Assembly: GCF_965363235.1 (NCBI RefSeq)
Contig: NC_134840.1
Location: 84,850,916-84,914,915 of the forward strand
Source: Mytilus galloprovincialis
Lineage: Eukaryota; Mollusca; Bivalvia; Mytilida; Mytilidae
Direction: 5' to 3'
Length of the DNA stretch: 64,000 bases
The notes below the pieces were generated by a model. That model was not told where the DNA came from. It did not search any database and saw only the letters and a list, made by a program, of their open reading frames with translations. Shown here piece by piece: positions 10,835-22,520 of the stretch. The translations under genes were made by a program, and so were the position numbers. The first letter of the stretch is position 1. The number at the start of each line of letters is the position of its first letter.

Positions 10835-10862
10835 AAGAAAATTGGTACCGTTAATTTTATTA

Positions 10863-12074
10863 AAACAAATTTACAACGATGAAACATAGTTTAGCATGTA
10901 ACAACTTTGGATATCCATATAAATAGCTTCTTCTACAAAATTTTTACATTTTAAACGAATATTTTAAATAAAAACTCATCAATGAAGTGCCCAGTTACGA
11001 TAAATGATCCAATCAAATTATGTAAACACTATATCTGTATTTGCAAAATAAAAAGTGAGACACAGCCGTTGATTTTCTTGTGAGACGGACATTAAAAAAG
11101 GTAAAATTGAATAATTTAGGAAATTGTGGATACGAAAGTAAGACTATGACGACAGCAGTTGCAAAATATACACATTACGTTTTGAAATACTTTTTCTTCT
11201 TCATTATATTCCAAATGCTTATTTTAGGAGTTTTTGGAGGAGGTGCATGGGGATAAGGTGCATATATAATTGATCATATTCAAGAAAGGAAAAGTTCTTT
11301 TGTATATATGTTTGTTGACACGAAAATGTGATACGAAATCAGTAATAATAATTATAACGGCAATAATCCTTATCACACACATCTCTCCTTATGCTAAATG
11401 AAACGTCAACTCCGCTCGATCAGTTGAAAACACATGGGTAATATATCGAAGGACAATGGGACGGATTGTGAATATGCCAAATTAAACATATCCGTCGTCA
11501 TCTGTAAATGTGATTTTTTTTTATTAGAACAGCATAAATAATTCACAGAATGAAATATATTTTGTTGATAATACTTTATGATCTTTATGGATTCGTAAAA
11601 AATGAAAAAATAATCATGCTAAAAGAACTTTGTTTAGTACATGCTCTGGTTCAACAATTTTCAGAAGATTATAAATTTTCAGAACCTCGTGTTAAGAAAT
11701 TTAAGTGTAGAATGGTGATAAGGGAAATGTATTTAGTTTTCTTTCGTAACAACGACACTATTCAAATTCGCTGTTATCGTCCTTGCTTGTAGTGCTTTAC
11801 TCAGATGGTTACGTGACATTCTACCAAATCAATACAGAAAACAGGTCAATTCAGATAAAACAGATAAAAGTTTAATCAATAGACGTACTGCACTTCCTTT
11901 GGACGTTGGTGGATAGTTGTCTCATTGGCAATACTACCGAATCTCCTTGTTTTTATATATTGATATCATACAAACCTAATTAAGCTCCTGAATTATTTGT
12001 ATTTGGATTCTTAAAGAACATCTAAAAATCCTACTTAGTTGCGATTTAAAACAAAATGGGATGAAATTTGAAAT
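10863..12074. other. Upstream region of TRIM-like copy 2
   Basis: No gene is supported; the 80-codon open frame at 11550-11792 has no recognisable features. About 240 bp before the start codon of copy 2, 11831-11870 (AAATCAATACAGAAAACAGG then 'attcagataa') resembles 31309-31350 upstream of copy 5. This suggests a shared 5' flank, possibly 5' UTR or promoter. Confidence 0.5.
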
Positions 12075-13778
12075 ATGGCGAGTAAATATGCAAACTGTCA
12101 GTTTTGTGAAGAATCAGATAGCGTAAAATGGTATTGTCATTCATGTGATATAAACCTGTGTGATGCATGCAACACAAAAATCCATACAAAACTTGAAGAA
12201 TTATCTGAGCACAAGGTTGTACTTTCAGAACAGGGAGAAATTAATGAAGTTTCGGAAAACATTACTAAAGTGGACTTGAAAAAGATTGGATGTTCAAAAC
12301 ATATGGATCAGAAATGTGTAACATACTGTCTAAATTGCGATAAATCATTGTGTTCCTCTTGTTTAATCCAACCATTTCAGTATGAGCAACTAAACAAAGT
12401 ATACGAAGAAAAATATTTTCTACTGAAAGATTTAAAAAGTAAAATTGACGAGTGCTATCCTTTCTTTGAAGAAAAAGCAGATGACTTTAGAAAAATGGAT
12501 GATGGCGAGGTCGCTAAACATAACGAAATAAAAGAGAAAATTTATAATAGGAAAAATGAAGTGAAAGATTTCGTATCACAGGAAGCTTTAAAGCTTGAAG
12601 AATTTCTGAAAGAGATATGGGACACAGAAAATAATCCAGTTATAACAGAACGCAAAAGGCTTTGTCAAATAGAGCAAGAACTAAGAGCTCGAAAAAACAT
12701 TATTGACGAAGTGATAGAAAAACAAAAGCCGGATTCCGTTTTCTCTATTGTAGAAAACATCAGCAGAGATATACCAGAAGAATCAACTTTAGATATACAG
12801 CCTCCAGATTTTATTTATATTGAGGGCAAAGAGAGATTCACGACAGAAGTCTTGGGATCAGTTATAAAAATACCGGAAGTAGTTTTGGTTCAGACATTTG
12901 AAGTAAAATCTTTCAACATAAGCGGACTAGTGTCTCTTAATGATGACATATGTGTTATGCATAGTACCTCTGCTAACAAATTTAAGTATTTCACCATATC
13001 CGGTTCAAAGTTTGTTACTGTTAAAGACATAACAGATAATAAATTCGGTTTTTACAAAGAAGTAGATACGACCAACTATAAAGGAGAAATTGTGCTGTCA
13101 AATATGACACTTATAAAGGATAGTGGCAAATTAGAAAACCTATCATTGTCGTTTACAAGCGATAAACTGAACTTTCATGGCATCCATTCTGATAACTATT
13201 ATACATTTACCGTAGGCTTTACGCATGAAATACTCAGCAAAGATAGACGTAAAACGGAATCTGCTGGAATCCTTGAATTAGAAATCAATCATCGTAACGA
13301 AATATGCAAGAAGAGACGAATTGAATGGAATAGTAGTGAATTTAAAACATTAATTACACTCCCGGAAAAGATCACTACAAGCATCAATGGTTATATTTAT
13401 GTAATAGACCGTCTGAATTCAAAAAGGAGAAGAGTTGTAGCGATAGAGAAATGGGGGCAACCAAAGTGGAAATACAACGGTCATTCAAGCATAAATTCAG
13501 GAAATGATTTTTCTCCAAATGACATTATCACAACACCTTCTGGTCTGGTTCTGGTAGCTGAGAAAAACACAAATGCCATTCATGTCCTATCAAAGAATGG
13601 ACAATTCATTTGTAATTGTATTTCGGGAAGTGGAATTACTGAACCAGGTAGCCTTTGCTTTAACAAAAACGGACAGTTAATGATCGGTTCAAGTACAAAA
13701 GGACAATTAAATGCCGGTTATTCCATTTTTGGAGATTCGGGAGATTCAAGTTTGCATATTGTAAAATTTATTGAATGA
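12075..13778 (+). CDS. TRIM-like B-box/coiled-coil/NHL-like protein, copy 2 (intact)
   Basis: Intronless frame of 567 aa. B-box 1 ligands are C8, C11, C21, C24, C29, C32, H37 and H46. The second zinc module is C73, H76, C85, C88, C93, C96 but lacks the last two histidines of a standard B-box 2. No RING precedes them. A coiled coil spans roughly residues 105-235. The C-terminal third resembles NHL-type propeller blades (PNDIITTPSGLVLVAEK, HVLSKNGQFICN, CFNKNGQLMIGS). The start has A at -3 and G at +4, and all copies begin MAS or similar. AATAAA lies at 13807-13812. Bivalve TRIM-NHL-type families are expanded and often discussed in innate immunity; the role of this protein is unknown. Without a RING, ubiquitin ligase activity cannot be assumed; scaffolding or partnering with a RING protein is possible. 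It has about 11 extra residues before the C-terminus compared with its sisters. Confidence 0.9.
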   Translation: MASKYANCQFCEESDSVKWYCHSCDINLCDACNTKIHTKLEELSEHKVVLSEQGEINEVSENITKVDLKKIGCSKHMDQKCVTYCLNCDKSLCSSCLIQPFQYEQLNKVYEEKYFLLKDLKSKIDECYPFFEEKADDFRKMDDGEVAKHNEIKEKIYNRKNEVKDFVSQEALKLEEFLKEIWDTENNPVITERKRLCQIEQELRARKNIIDEVIEKQKPDSVFSIVENISRDIPEESTLDIQPPDFIYIEGKERFTTEVLGSVIKIPEVVLVQTFEVKSFNISGLVSLNDDICVMHSTSANKFKYFTISGSKFVTVKDITDNKFGFYKEVDTTNYKGEIVLSNMTLIKDSGKLENLSLSFTSDKLNFHGIHSDNYYTFTVGFTHEILSKDRRKTESAGILELEINHRNEICKKRRIEWNSSEFKTLITLPEKITTSINGYIYVIDRLNSKRRRVVAIEKWGQPKWKYNGHSSINSGNDFSPNDIITTPSGLVLVAEKNTNAIHVLSKNGQFICNCISGSGITEPGSLCFNKNGQLMIGSSTKGQLNAGYSIFGDSGDSSLHIVKFIE

Positions 13779-13988
13779 CCCTTTAACAAGGAACAACTCA
13801 TGTGTCAATAAATTAAAGTTATGTTTTTTATTTAATTTAGAAAAATATCATGGAAAAGGCATCTATTGTTGTTTCTGCATTTATTCTTACCTTTTTTTTT
13901 CTCACCCGGAACGATGTTAAGTTTGTCATTTTCCATGTTTCCGGTAGTTTTGTTATTTTGCTGTTTCCCCCTGACTTTTTTCTACTAG

Positions 13989-14252
13989 TTATACCCCCGC
14001 TTTGAAAAAAGGACGGTATACTGTTTTACCTCTGTCTGTCCGTCCGTCCGTCAGTCAGTCCGTCCCATGAATATTTTTCGTCACATTTTTCTCAGGAACT
14101 ACAATACAAGGATTTCTGAAATTTGGTTTCAGGATTTATATAAGTCAGCTATACCGTGTGATCGTTTTCAGATTCATCACTAGACAACTTCCTGTTTACC
14201 GAACACTTGCATATTTTTACACTATTTATATTATCCACTTGCGGCGGGGGTA
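13989..14252. mobile_element. Short inverted-repeat element (TACCCCCGC ends)
   Basis: The left end TATACCCCCGC and right end GCGGGGGTA form a short terminal inverted repeat around about 250 bp that contain a CCGT/CAGT tandem (14036-14065). The flanking TA on the left may be a target duplication, but I cannot confirm it. No coding sequence. Confidence 0.6.
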
Positions 14253-16284
14253 GCAGTAGCTCGCAGTTTCACTTGTTCTTTATTCGACATAGACCAAAAT
14301 ATAAATATCATAGAGAGTTTACGAACAAACAAAAATTTGAAAAGCTTTACATAAAGATATAAGCATGTCTTAAAAATGTCGCACTCCATTGTTTCTGTTG
14401 TTTCGTTGTTTTTCTCTTATAGTTGATGTGTTTCCCTCGGTTTTAATCCAATCGATTTATGACCTTCGAACAGCGGTATACTACTGTTACCTTTATTTAA
14501 CAACTCATATGATATGACAAATCCAAATTCTATTCAAATATTGGATAAAATCCTATGATATGAAATTAAAAGCATTTTACGTACATTATTCCCAACCATG
14601 GAGCAGTCTTATTACAGGTTATGCTAAACCGGAGTAGTAGATTACTATGTTTTTTAGGCGTTTTTTTTTCTTTTCTACCTATTGCAGTTCATTAAAAATT
14701 TTGCTAACCGCTTTCTGATATATCAGATCAAACACTCTTCAACTGGTCAGAAATTTCAACATTGTAGGTTCTTAATCCTATTCAAATGACAACATTTTCC
14801 ATTTTATTTGTTTTTCGTTAAATTTGACGACGAATAAAAAAACAAACCATGTCAATATAAATAAAACGGATAAAAGGTTTAGCCTATAGGAGTGTCGATA
14901 CCATACAACCTAAGTTATGTACTGGTTTCAATTGATTAGAGGTTGATCCTACAGGCGGGACTCTCTAGTTTGGTGTTATTCCATGAACTCTGGAATATTG
15001 ATGAAAATTTTCTATTCTTGACTTGGCCAGCTATATTAGCATTAATGATGTTTTCAATGCTTTCTGCATGTCATTCTGACACAAAAACTATTTGACCGAT
15101 CTGTCATCAGTTTATCATCCAATTTGTTTACAATTACCTACTTTCTCTTCAAAGACAAAAATCACCAGTTGAACCCTTTTCGAAATGTTAAACCAGTACG
15201 ATATTGAAACACATTTCAATTCAATAAAACTTCTAAAGGAATTGAGAATTTATTTCAGAAACCCACAGCAAGTTTATTTTAACAATTTTAAAGAGATCTT
15301 TCCAGGGTAAAGAAAACACAAACTCAATGCAAATATTACAGTACTACTATACATACCACTGTTACTAGTATAGTTTTTGAGCTTTCAAATCACGAATTAA
15401 GTTGAGATGTGTTATCAGTGTTACACATTCAACTTACACAGTACAACGATGAAATTCCCACAACCGCTCGATCATTCATCGGTGTCCTTCTTACTTTTCA
15501 TGCTAGCACACAACGTTATTTCGGGTTTTGACAGCAAGACAAATTAATCGACGGTTCGAGGTGTATTTGGGCGTCTTCGTCGTACATAAAATAAAGATGA
15601 CAATGAAGATTTAACGACAGTGAATTACACGAGGGTGCCCTGATAGTTTGAGCAATTCACTCATCTAAATAACTGATTTTCATTTATTTACCTTTTATGA
15701 TTTAGATTATGAATCTAGAATCATTATCGACATACTCAGCACCTGAATGAAGGTTTAACATTGCGAATAATTATTCCAATCAATCATGAACCCAAGGATT
15801 GACTGGGGTAAATAAATAGGGGTGGTTAATTCTGCCTAAATACCAAAGGTGAAATATAGTTTCATTGTGAAACCAAGTGATATGAAACATAGTAGAACCT
15901 CTGTCAATCCATTATGAATAATTAAAACTCTTTAAAGTTAAGCTTTTGCGTCAAAAGTCGAAAAAAAAACGCAGCAGGCTTAACAAAGATATTTTTAAAC
16001 GCGATATATTTGTAGAATGACAACTGACAAAATACGAAATGTTACTTTACTGTTATCAGTTAATCTTAATTGTATAAATATCAAATCAATAGAGAAAACA
16101 GGCAGACATAAGAAATAAAAAAAGGCCAATTCAGTATTTAGATACATTTAAAAGTTTATTCACGAACTGAATTAAATTTTCTATTAAAATTATTCAAAGC
16201 ACTGCTAACAACCAAATGTAAACACAATGGGATGAATAATAACAATAGTAAATAACTAATATTTAAATCGTATAAGTTCATTAA
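14253..16284. other. No gene; one dispersed repeat piece
   Basis: No coding region recognised. The piece at 14395-14492 ('atagttgatgtgtttccctc' through 'agcggtatactactgtt') recurs at 46573-46681, so it belongs to a dispersed family. The rest is AT-rich sequence in which I see nothing. Confidence 0.55.
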
Positions 16285-16620
16285 GAAAATACAAAAAAAA
16301 CGATAAAAACAACGGTAATCAATCGCATAATATATAAATGAAAGAGACCCGGAGTGTCGACAAGGAAAGTGTCCCCTGCTAAACATGCACCCACATGCCA
16401 ATCTTCACCCAGTCAAATTATTACAAACTGGAATTGGACACAAATGTCGAATTATTAAGTAGATTAACAGGTTATAAAATGTGGTTTAAACACTAAACAT
16501 GATTTTTTGGTAATAACAAAATTACTAAACCTGAATAAGTGAAATCCTTAAAATTTTATAAAACTACACACTCGACTATATACACCTGTAAAACGACTAG
16601 AAAAAGTTATAGGACAAACT
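16285..16620. repeat. Dispersed repeat, family C (copy 1)
   Basis: Matches two parts of 20850-22220: the block 'gagacccggagtgtcgacaa' with 'catgcacccacatgc', and the block 'cgactatatacacc' with 'aaaacgact'. Here the two blocks are adjacent, while in the second copy they are separated by more than 1 kb of other repeats, so this copy shows the uninterrupted state. Confidence 0.75.
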
Positions 16621-17172
16621 TGATTGTTATATTCAAACTGTCGAAAATACAACTTATGAATCCAACATGGTGGTGTGATAATGCCCCTTTTATCATAAAT
16701 TGTTGAATATATCGCAAACATTTAAGTTTGCCTCCCATTAACCATATATTACTACAGAAATCATAGATAAAAAAGTTACCTATCAAAAAGAATAAGTTGA
16801 AATCTAAATACTTCTCTCCATGAAAGTTCTAAAACAATTAAACTTTTTTTTTAGTTTAATTTCAGTATATGGCAATAGAACAGGTGTTTCTTACTTGGAT
16901 TTACATGCAATCTATGAAATTCATACTTTTATTGTTATCAATTAACGTTATATGTATCATGTGAATCACATGATTATATGGACTTCGTTCAAGTCAGTAA
17001 ATGAGGTGATAAATAAGATAAACTTATAGGATAAAATTTCAAAGGACTGTGACTGTATTAAATGTAAAATTTATCTCATCAACTGCAGATGAAATGTTTT
17101 TTTTCTGAATCGCTAACTTTGGTACTGCTTTAAAAAGCAACAAATGTGAAGTAATGTGATAAATATGTGAAA
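16621..17172. other. Upstream region of TRIM-like copy 3
   Basis: AT-rich, no gene recognised. It precedes the start of pseudogene copy 3 and may hold its old 5' flank. Confidence 0.45.
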
Positions 17173-17422
17173 ATGGCTAGTATACATGTAAAATATCAAT
17201 TTTGCGAAGGTATAATTGGTGTAAAATGGCACTGTAAGTCATGTGATCTTAATCTTTGTGATATGTGCAATACAAAAATTCATACGAGGAGCAAAAAATT
17301 ATCTGAACATGAGGTCGAACTTTTACAACATGGAGAGAATACTAGTTTTGAAAATATTGAAAATTTAAGAAAAGTGGACTGCCAGGAGATTTCATGTTCG
17401 AAACATATGGATGAAACATGTG

Positions 17423-17874
17423 GCCCGAGAACACAGTTAATTCGTAGTGCATTTCTTTCAGACAATAAATTCAAATTAAAAAAAATCGCACCTGCTCTTT
17501 CTCAAAAAGATTTTCACAGTGTAGTGTACTACCAGTGACACAAATTATATCAAAATTATAGCAACTTCTACCAGCTCTAACTCAAAATATTGACAATTCT
17601 GTGTTAAGGGGGTGTAAAATTCAGTTTGACAGCTTCAGAAGTGATAAAATTTGACCTTTTCATACTGGACCAAATCACTACTTAACATAAAGATTCAGCA
17701 CCCAAATTTTTCTAACATGTAATTTCATCCCCCTACTTAATATTTCATGCATTTAATATCAAGAAATAAATTGGGAAAGTGTATCAAATAAAACATGCAA
17801 GTTATACACTGTTTACACTAGGGACTATATTCGTAGACAACGAAAACCAAAGGACGATAACTGTGTACTTGGAC
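17423..17874. mobile_element. Inverted-repeat DNA element, 452 bp, in copy 3
   Basis: The ends GCCCGAGAACACAG and (inverted) GTCCAAGTACACAG match at 11 of 14 positions. The element is flanked by CATGTG on both sides (17417-17422, 17875-17880); the uninterrupted sister genes have a single CATGTG at this place. A second copy lies at 58716-59127 in the Rab gene. No transposase is present. The 6-bp duplication does not by itself identify a superfamily. Confidence 0.82.
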
Positions 17875-17928
17875 CATGTGTATCTTACTGTCTAAATTGC
17901 GATAAATTGTTGTGTTCGTCTTGCTTAA

Positions 17929-18511
17929 GGTAGATCATAAGTAAATGTTTTTTGAGACAGAATTTTCTTATAATTTGCCAAAATGAAGATTTTACTATGC
18001 TTTTTTTCAAAAATATAATAAAAAGTATGGGTCACCGTGCTATTTTTCCAGCTATGAGTCGTTGAAAATTGCTTAAATTTGGTTAGTTTGTTCATGGAAA
18101 AACACATAAGAGTGCATAAAAAAAGTTCTATGAGATAGAATTTTGAAATAAATTGTGAGAAGATAGGTTTCGTAATATGCTTTAAGAAAATAAAAAGAAA
18201 ACATGGTGTCACCGAACTTGTTTTCTTGCCACAAGTAAAAATAGAAAATGTCCCTATTAGCCTAGTATAAATTTTGTACTAAAAGAGTGATCTCCCCTTA
18301 AATGGCTCATTTGCAAAAAAAATACTTTAAAAACCAAAAAGGTTGATATTTGTTAAAATATTTTGGATAGTACAATAAATTAACAAGTTTTCTTTATATA
18401 AATAAACAGTCTAACAAATCTGTTTCCAAATTTGCTGATTTGGGCAAATAACTAAACCGATTTTGTACTGTATTTGTACAATCCAAGATGGCGGTATACC
18501 ATCAATCTACC
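17929..18511. mobile_element. TTAA-flanked DNA element, 583 bp, in copy 3
   Basis: It begins GGTAGATCAT and ends (inverted) GGTAGATTGATGGTATACC. TTAA stands on both sides (17925-17928 and 18512-18515), where sister genes have one TTAA (CTTGCTTAATCAGACC). TTAA duplication is characteristic of Kolobok- and piggyBac-type transposons. Internally it has two imperfect repeats around 'aaaagtatgggtcaccg'-like text, also seen near 24265. No coding sequence is intact. Confidence 0.85.
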
Positions 18512-19887
18512 TTAATCAGACCATTTCAGTATGAGGAACTTAATAATGTATATGAAGACAAATGCCTCTTACTCAAAGATTTAAAGAGAAAAATTGATGC
18601 ATGTTATCCATTCTTTGAGGAAAAAGCAGCGAAATTTAGAAAAATGATGAGGAGATCACAAAACATAACGAGATAAAAGAGAAAATTTCGAATAGGAAAA
18701 ATGAATTTAAAGATGCGGTAACTACGGAGGCATTAAATCTTGAAGAAGGTATGAAAGATCTATGGGATCCGGAAAATAATCCAGTTATAACTGAACGAAA
18801 AAGGCTTTGTCAAATAGAACAAGAATTAAGAGCTCGAAAAAATATAATTGACGAAGTGATAGAAAAGCAAAAGCCGAATTCCGTTTTCTCAACTGTAGAA
18901 AACATTAGCAAAGACATACCAGAGAAGTTGTCTTTGGAAATATAGCCCCCTGAATTAATTTACATTCAGCCAAAAGAGAGTTGTATGAGAAAAGTCTTGG
19001 GATCAGTACTTAAAATACCCAAAGTAACTGTTATTCAGACATTTCAGGTAGATTTTCCCGAGATAAGTGGACTAGTTTCTCTGAATGATGACATTCTCGT
19101 TATGTTTAACAGTACTTCCCGCACATTTGTCTTCTTCACAATAGCAGGTAATAAGTTTGTACTAACAAATAAAATACAAGATGTAGCTAAACCACACTAT
19201 ACTCGTTTTGCGAAGATTTTCGATATAACAAACTGTAACGGAGAAATTTTACTGTCAGATGACTCATTTCAAATGAGAAGGCTGAAAAGGGATGGAAAAT
19301 TTGAACAATTATCATTGTCAACACACAAAGACATTGAATTTTGTGGTATTCATGCTACAAATGTTAATGAAATTATCATAGGTTTTAAAAGAAACTATGG
19401 ATCTTCTACTGGGATTCTTCTAGTTGACGATGTCCATTCTGTTGACGAAACTAACAAGATCCGGAAGATTGAATGCGGAGGATGCAGTAAAAATTCTTTA
19501 TTTACTATGCCGAAAAAAATAACTAAACACGTTTGTGGTAATATATGTGTGATAGACCAATTGGATTCAACCCATGGGCGAATTGTAGTGATTGGGAAAT
19601 GGGGGCAACCAAAATGGACATATAGCGGTCATCCAAGCATTAATGTCGAAAAAGACTTTTTCCCCAATGACATTGTCACAACATCGTCAAGTCTGATTTT
19701 GGTAGCGGAAAAAAGTACAAATGCAATTCATGTTCTTTCTAAGGATGGGCAATTTATATGTAATTGTATTTCAGACACTGAAATAACTGAACCTGTAAGC
19801 ATATGTTTTAACAAAAAGGGACAAATAATGATCGGTTGTTCAGACTCTGGAAAAACTAAGCTTCATATTATGGAATTAATTGAATGA

Positions 19888-20849
19888 CACCATAGTAATG
19901 AACAGCTCACAGTTCGTTTTTTTTTATGTTTTAAATAGATTCAAAATGTGTTTGTTGGGAAATATGTTTTTCAGTATGTGTCTTGCATGTTTGTTTTTAA
20001 TTGATAACCATTAATTCCACACATAGTAGGACATAGTAGTTTTGTATCATAGAGACTTATTACATGGTTTGTACTTATCCTGCAGGAGTACCTAAGATTA
20101 CCCCCGGTTTTCGGTAGGGTTTGTGTTTTTAAGTCTTTTAATTTCTAAGTCGTTTTTGAAAATTGGTGTGTCTTATGAACGTTTTCCAGGTTTCTTTTTC
20201 ATGGTATTGTAAACTTTCCCCAATTAAAGAGTTTGCATCGCCCCTTTCGGAATCGCCTCTCTCATAATTTCTACATTGTGAAAAAAGTTGATAGAAATGA
20301 AAATTTAATCTTTTTGCAAAGAAGAATACAATTCCTTTTATGTTTTCATTATGTGTAACCAGATTGAAAATAGTTACAATATAAATGTGCTTAAACTGAA
20401 AACTTAGATCAGGCATTTAAAAATGCAATCGAAATACATAAAATCATTGGTTAAACGATAACTTTTTTCTTCTTCTGGTAACGATAGTATGGAAGTAATT
20501 AGTCATATGAGGTGGAATTTTACCGCAAATAGTTGTTCCTTATTAGCACACCTTGCCGAAAGCACCAAGTCTTATTTACTGTCTATGAAAATTTTCGACT
20601 ATCATATTGGTGAGTTTTATCCATGCGGTATACATGGTATAAGCTTTAAAGTTATGACCACACCGAACAAATCCAAACAACATGTCTGAAAATAGAACAA
20701 AGAGGTAAAAGACACGTTTATAACATTTAACTTGGCATATATAGCAAAAATTTGACACCAAAGTAGATTTTTTTTAGATCTACGAACTGTGAAATGTAAT
20801 CAAAATGGGATGATTAAAAACAGATGATTTTTGTCCATAAGTCAATTAA
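19888..20849. other. No gene recognised
   Basis: 3' flank of pseudogene copy 3 and AT-rich sequence. The minus-strand open frame at 20138-20416 has no recognisable domain. Confidence 0.5.
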
Positions 20850-21724
20850 GAAAATGAAAATCAGGGTAAAAACAACGTTAGTCAATCGCATAATATACAA
20901 ATGAGAGAGACCCGGAGTGTCGACAAGGAAAGTGTCTCCTGCTGTGCATGCACCCACATGCAAATATTCACTCAGTCAAATTATTGCAAACAGGAACTGA
21001 CTGGACACAGCCGGCGAATAAATAACTAAGAAAGTGGGTTATCTATAAAGGCAACCGTTGTATACCGCTTTTCGAAATTCATAAATTGGTTGTGAAAAAA
21101 AACCTGAGTTACAAACCAAAACCGAGGAAAACACATAAAATATAAGAGGAGAACTACGACACAGCAGAAACACAACACTAAAATGCAACAACACACACAC
21201 AGAAACGAACTATAACATAACAATGGTCATTTTCCTGAATTGGTATAGGACATATAAGAAAAATGTTCGGTTAAACCTGGTTTTGTGGCTAGCTAAACCT
21301 CGCACTTTTATGGCAATGTTAAATATAACACTAAAATGACACCATCAATGACAGGAATACAGTACAAATAAATGCAAGAACACTAAGGATAGAGAATTAC
21401 GCAAATAAACAATACAATATAGTACATTTCCACAGCAAATCATTAGAAACACTGAAGTGAACAAACAAACCGACAAAGCCACTCACACAGAAAAAAAACT
21501 ATACGATAACAATTGCCATTTTTTTTCTGACTTGGTACAGGACATATTTTTGAAAAAATGGTGGGTTGAACGTGGTTTTGTGGTAAGCCAAACCTCCCCT
21601 ATTTTACGGCAATATTAAATGTAACATTAAAATGACAAAATTACATGGCAGGACTAAAATGCAAATAAGTGGGAGAACATACAGGTCAGAGAAACACACA
21701 AATAATAGCTATTAAAAGGTAACA

Positions 21725-22005
21725 GGCTTATAGTTTAATACGCCAGACGCGCGCTTCGTCCACACAAGACCCGTTAGTGACGCTCAGATCAAAAAGTTCG
21801 AAAGCTAAAACAGGTATAAGGTTGAAGAGTATTGAGGACCAAAAGTTCAAAAAAGTTGTTCCAAATACGGCAAAAGTGTCTGTCTGGGATAAGAAAATCC
21901 TTAGTATTTAGAATAATTCATACTTTTGCAAACAGTAAATTTATCAGAATGACTGTATAATAGATATACATGTTAACACCGAAGTGGTGATCGACTAACT
22001 ACAGA
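21725..22005 (-). mobile_element. Decayed class-1 hammerhead element, near-complete body
   Basis: On the minus strand the order is a head with a TTCG hairpin (about 22000-21975), a middle with 'ggattttcttatcccag', then 'ttggtcctcaatactcttcaacctt', then the hammerhead region. The tail ends at about 21725. It shows the order of parts in the class-1 family. Only one hammerhead is present, so it is a monomer copy. Confidence 0.65.
21740..21783 (-). ncRNA. Hammerhead motif, class 1, decayed core
   Basis: Stem I strands (GCGUCA and UGGCGU) and stem II persist, but the core reads CUAACGG instead of CUGAUGA, and GAAG instead of GAAA. Catalysis is not expected. It shows what a neutral copy looks like beside the intact ones. 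Confidence 0.8.
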
Positions 22006-22220
22006 ATAAAAATGAATACGTAAAACAACCTAAACCAGCACATAAAAAGGGGGCAAAGCCGAGTTCAAATGTGATTTAAACACAAAAAAGTTTTTTTTGT
22101 TATAACAAAAATATTGAATCTTAAGAAACTAAAAAAGTGAAATCCTTAACATTTGATAAAATCATGCGCTCGACTATATACACCAATAAAACGACTGAAA
22201 AAAGTAATAGCACACGTTTT

Positions 22221-22366
22221 AATTTCTAAACGAATTTTTGCATGAGTCCTTTTCTCAATGTTTTATACAAAATTTGTATATACTGCTTCTTTTGAAGTGT
22301 CCATTTTTTCATTGTATGAAGACAAGTTCAGGTGCATCTAATAACATAAAGGTTTCAAATTTTGAT
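22221..22366. other. No gene recognised
   Basis: AT-rich link between the family C block and the next hammerhead repeat. Nothing else recognised. Confidence 0.5.
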
Positions 22367-22410
22367 GCACCAGATGCACATTTCGACAAGTAGTGTCTCT
22401 TCAGTGTTGC
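22367..22410 (-). ncRNA. Hammerhead motif, class 2, weakened stem I
   Basis: Minus strand: GCAACA, CUGAAGA, stem II GACA-CUACU-UGUC, GAAA, AUGUGCAU, C, UGGUGC. The catalytic core is intact, but stem I has one mismatch (A opposite G) and stem III has changed its centre. Sequence to about 22520 matches the upstream part of the retrozyme at 10680-10790, so this is a single-hammerhead fragment of that family. Confidence 0.8.
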
Positions 22411-22520
22411 TCGAAGCCAAAATGTTTGTTAAACCAAAACTTAAGAGGTGACAAAACTATGGATCTTAAGTATTTTCGGATCCGGATTCTGATTAGAGCT
22501 TTGCATGACGGAGTTTATTC

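Larger units (their letters stand above)
10399..10862 (+). mobile_element. Retrozyme-like element with two direct hammerheads
   Basis: Two identical 114-bp direct repeats (10399-10512 and 10749-10862) each contain a class-2 hammerhead in the same orientation. The predicted cleavage sites (after 10478 and after 10828) are exactly 350 nt apart. Self-cleavage of a transcript would release a 350-nt monomer with matching ends. This is the known layout of retrozymes, non-autonomous retroelements propagated through small circular RNA. The unit has no long reading frame and contains a UUCG-capped hairpin at 10577-10596. Identity of the two repeats suggests a recent insertion or recent homogenisation. 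I do not see a clear target-site duplication. Confidence 0.82.
17173..19887 (+). pseudogene. TRIM-like pseudogene, copy 3, split by two transposons
   Basis: The N-terminus (start at 17173) reads through B-box 1 and into the second zinc module, and is then cut by a 452-bp element at 17423-17874. A short coding stretch (17881-17928, CLNCDKLLCSSCL) is cut again by a TTAA-flanked element at 17929-18511. Coding homology resumes at 18512 (LIRPFQYEELNNVYEDK). Beyond the insertions there is a base-loss frameshift near 18643 and a TAG at 18943-18945. The propeller region from 18985 to 19887 remains fully open. Segments resemble different sisters: linker and second zinc module like copy 1, coiled coil (TERKRLCQIEQELRARKN) like copy 2. 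This suggests gene conversion before decay. Confidence 0.9.
20850..22220. repeat. Composite dispersed-repeat block (family C, copy 2)
   Basis: The outer parts (20850-20980 and 22072-22220) match the single repeat at 16285-16620. Between them lie two tandem versions of a roughly 290-bp unit (about 21225-21420 and 21510-21720; shared 'ggtttaacc'-like, 'aaacctc' and 'aaatgacaccat' blocks) and a hammerhead-bearing element body (21725-22005). Family C was therefore opened by later insertions. Confidence 0.7.

Noticed and set aside
12075-13778. Calling the intact copies TRIM E3 ubiquitin ligases
   Set aside because: No RING domain precedes the B-boxes, so ligase activity is not supported.
21740-21783. 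Active hammerhead
   Set aside because: Core bases are changed (CUAACGG, GAAG), so catalysis is not expected; kept only as a decayed copy.
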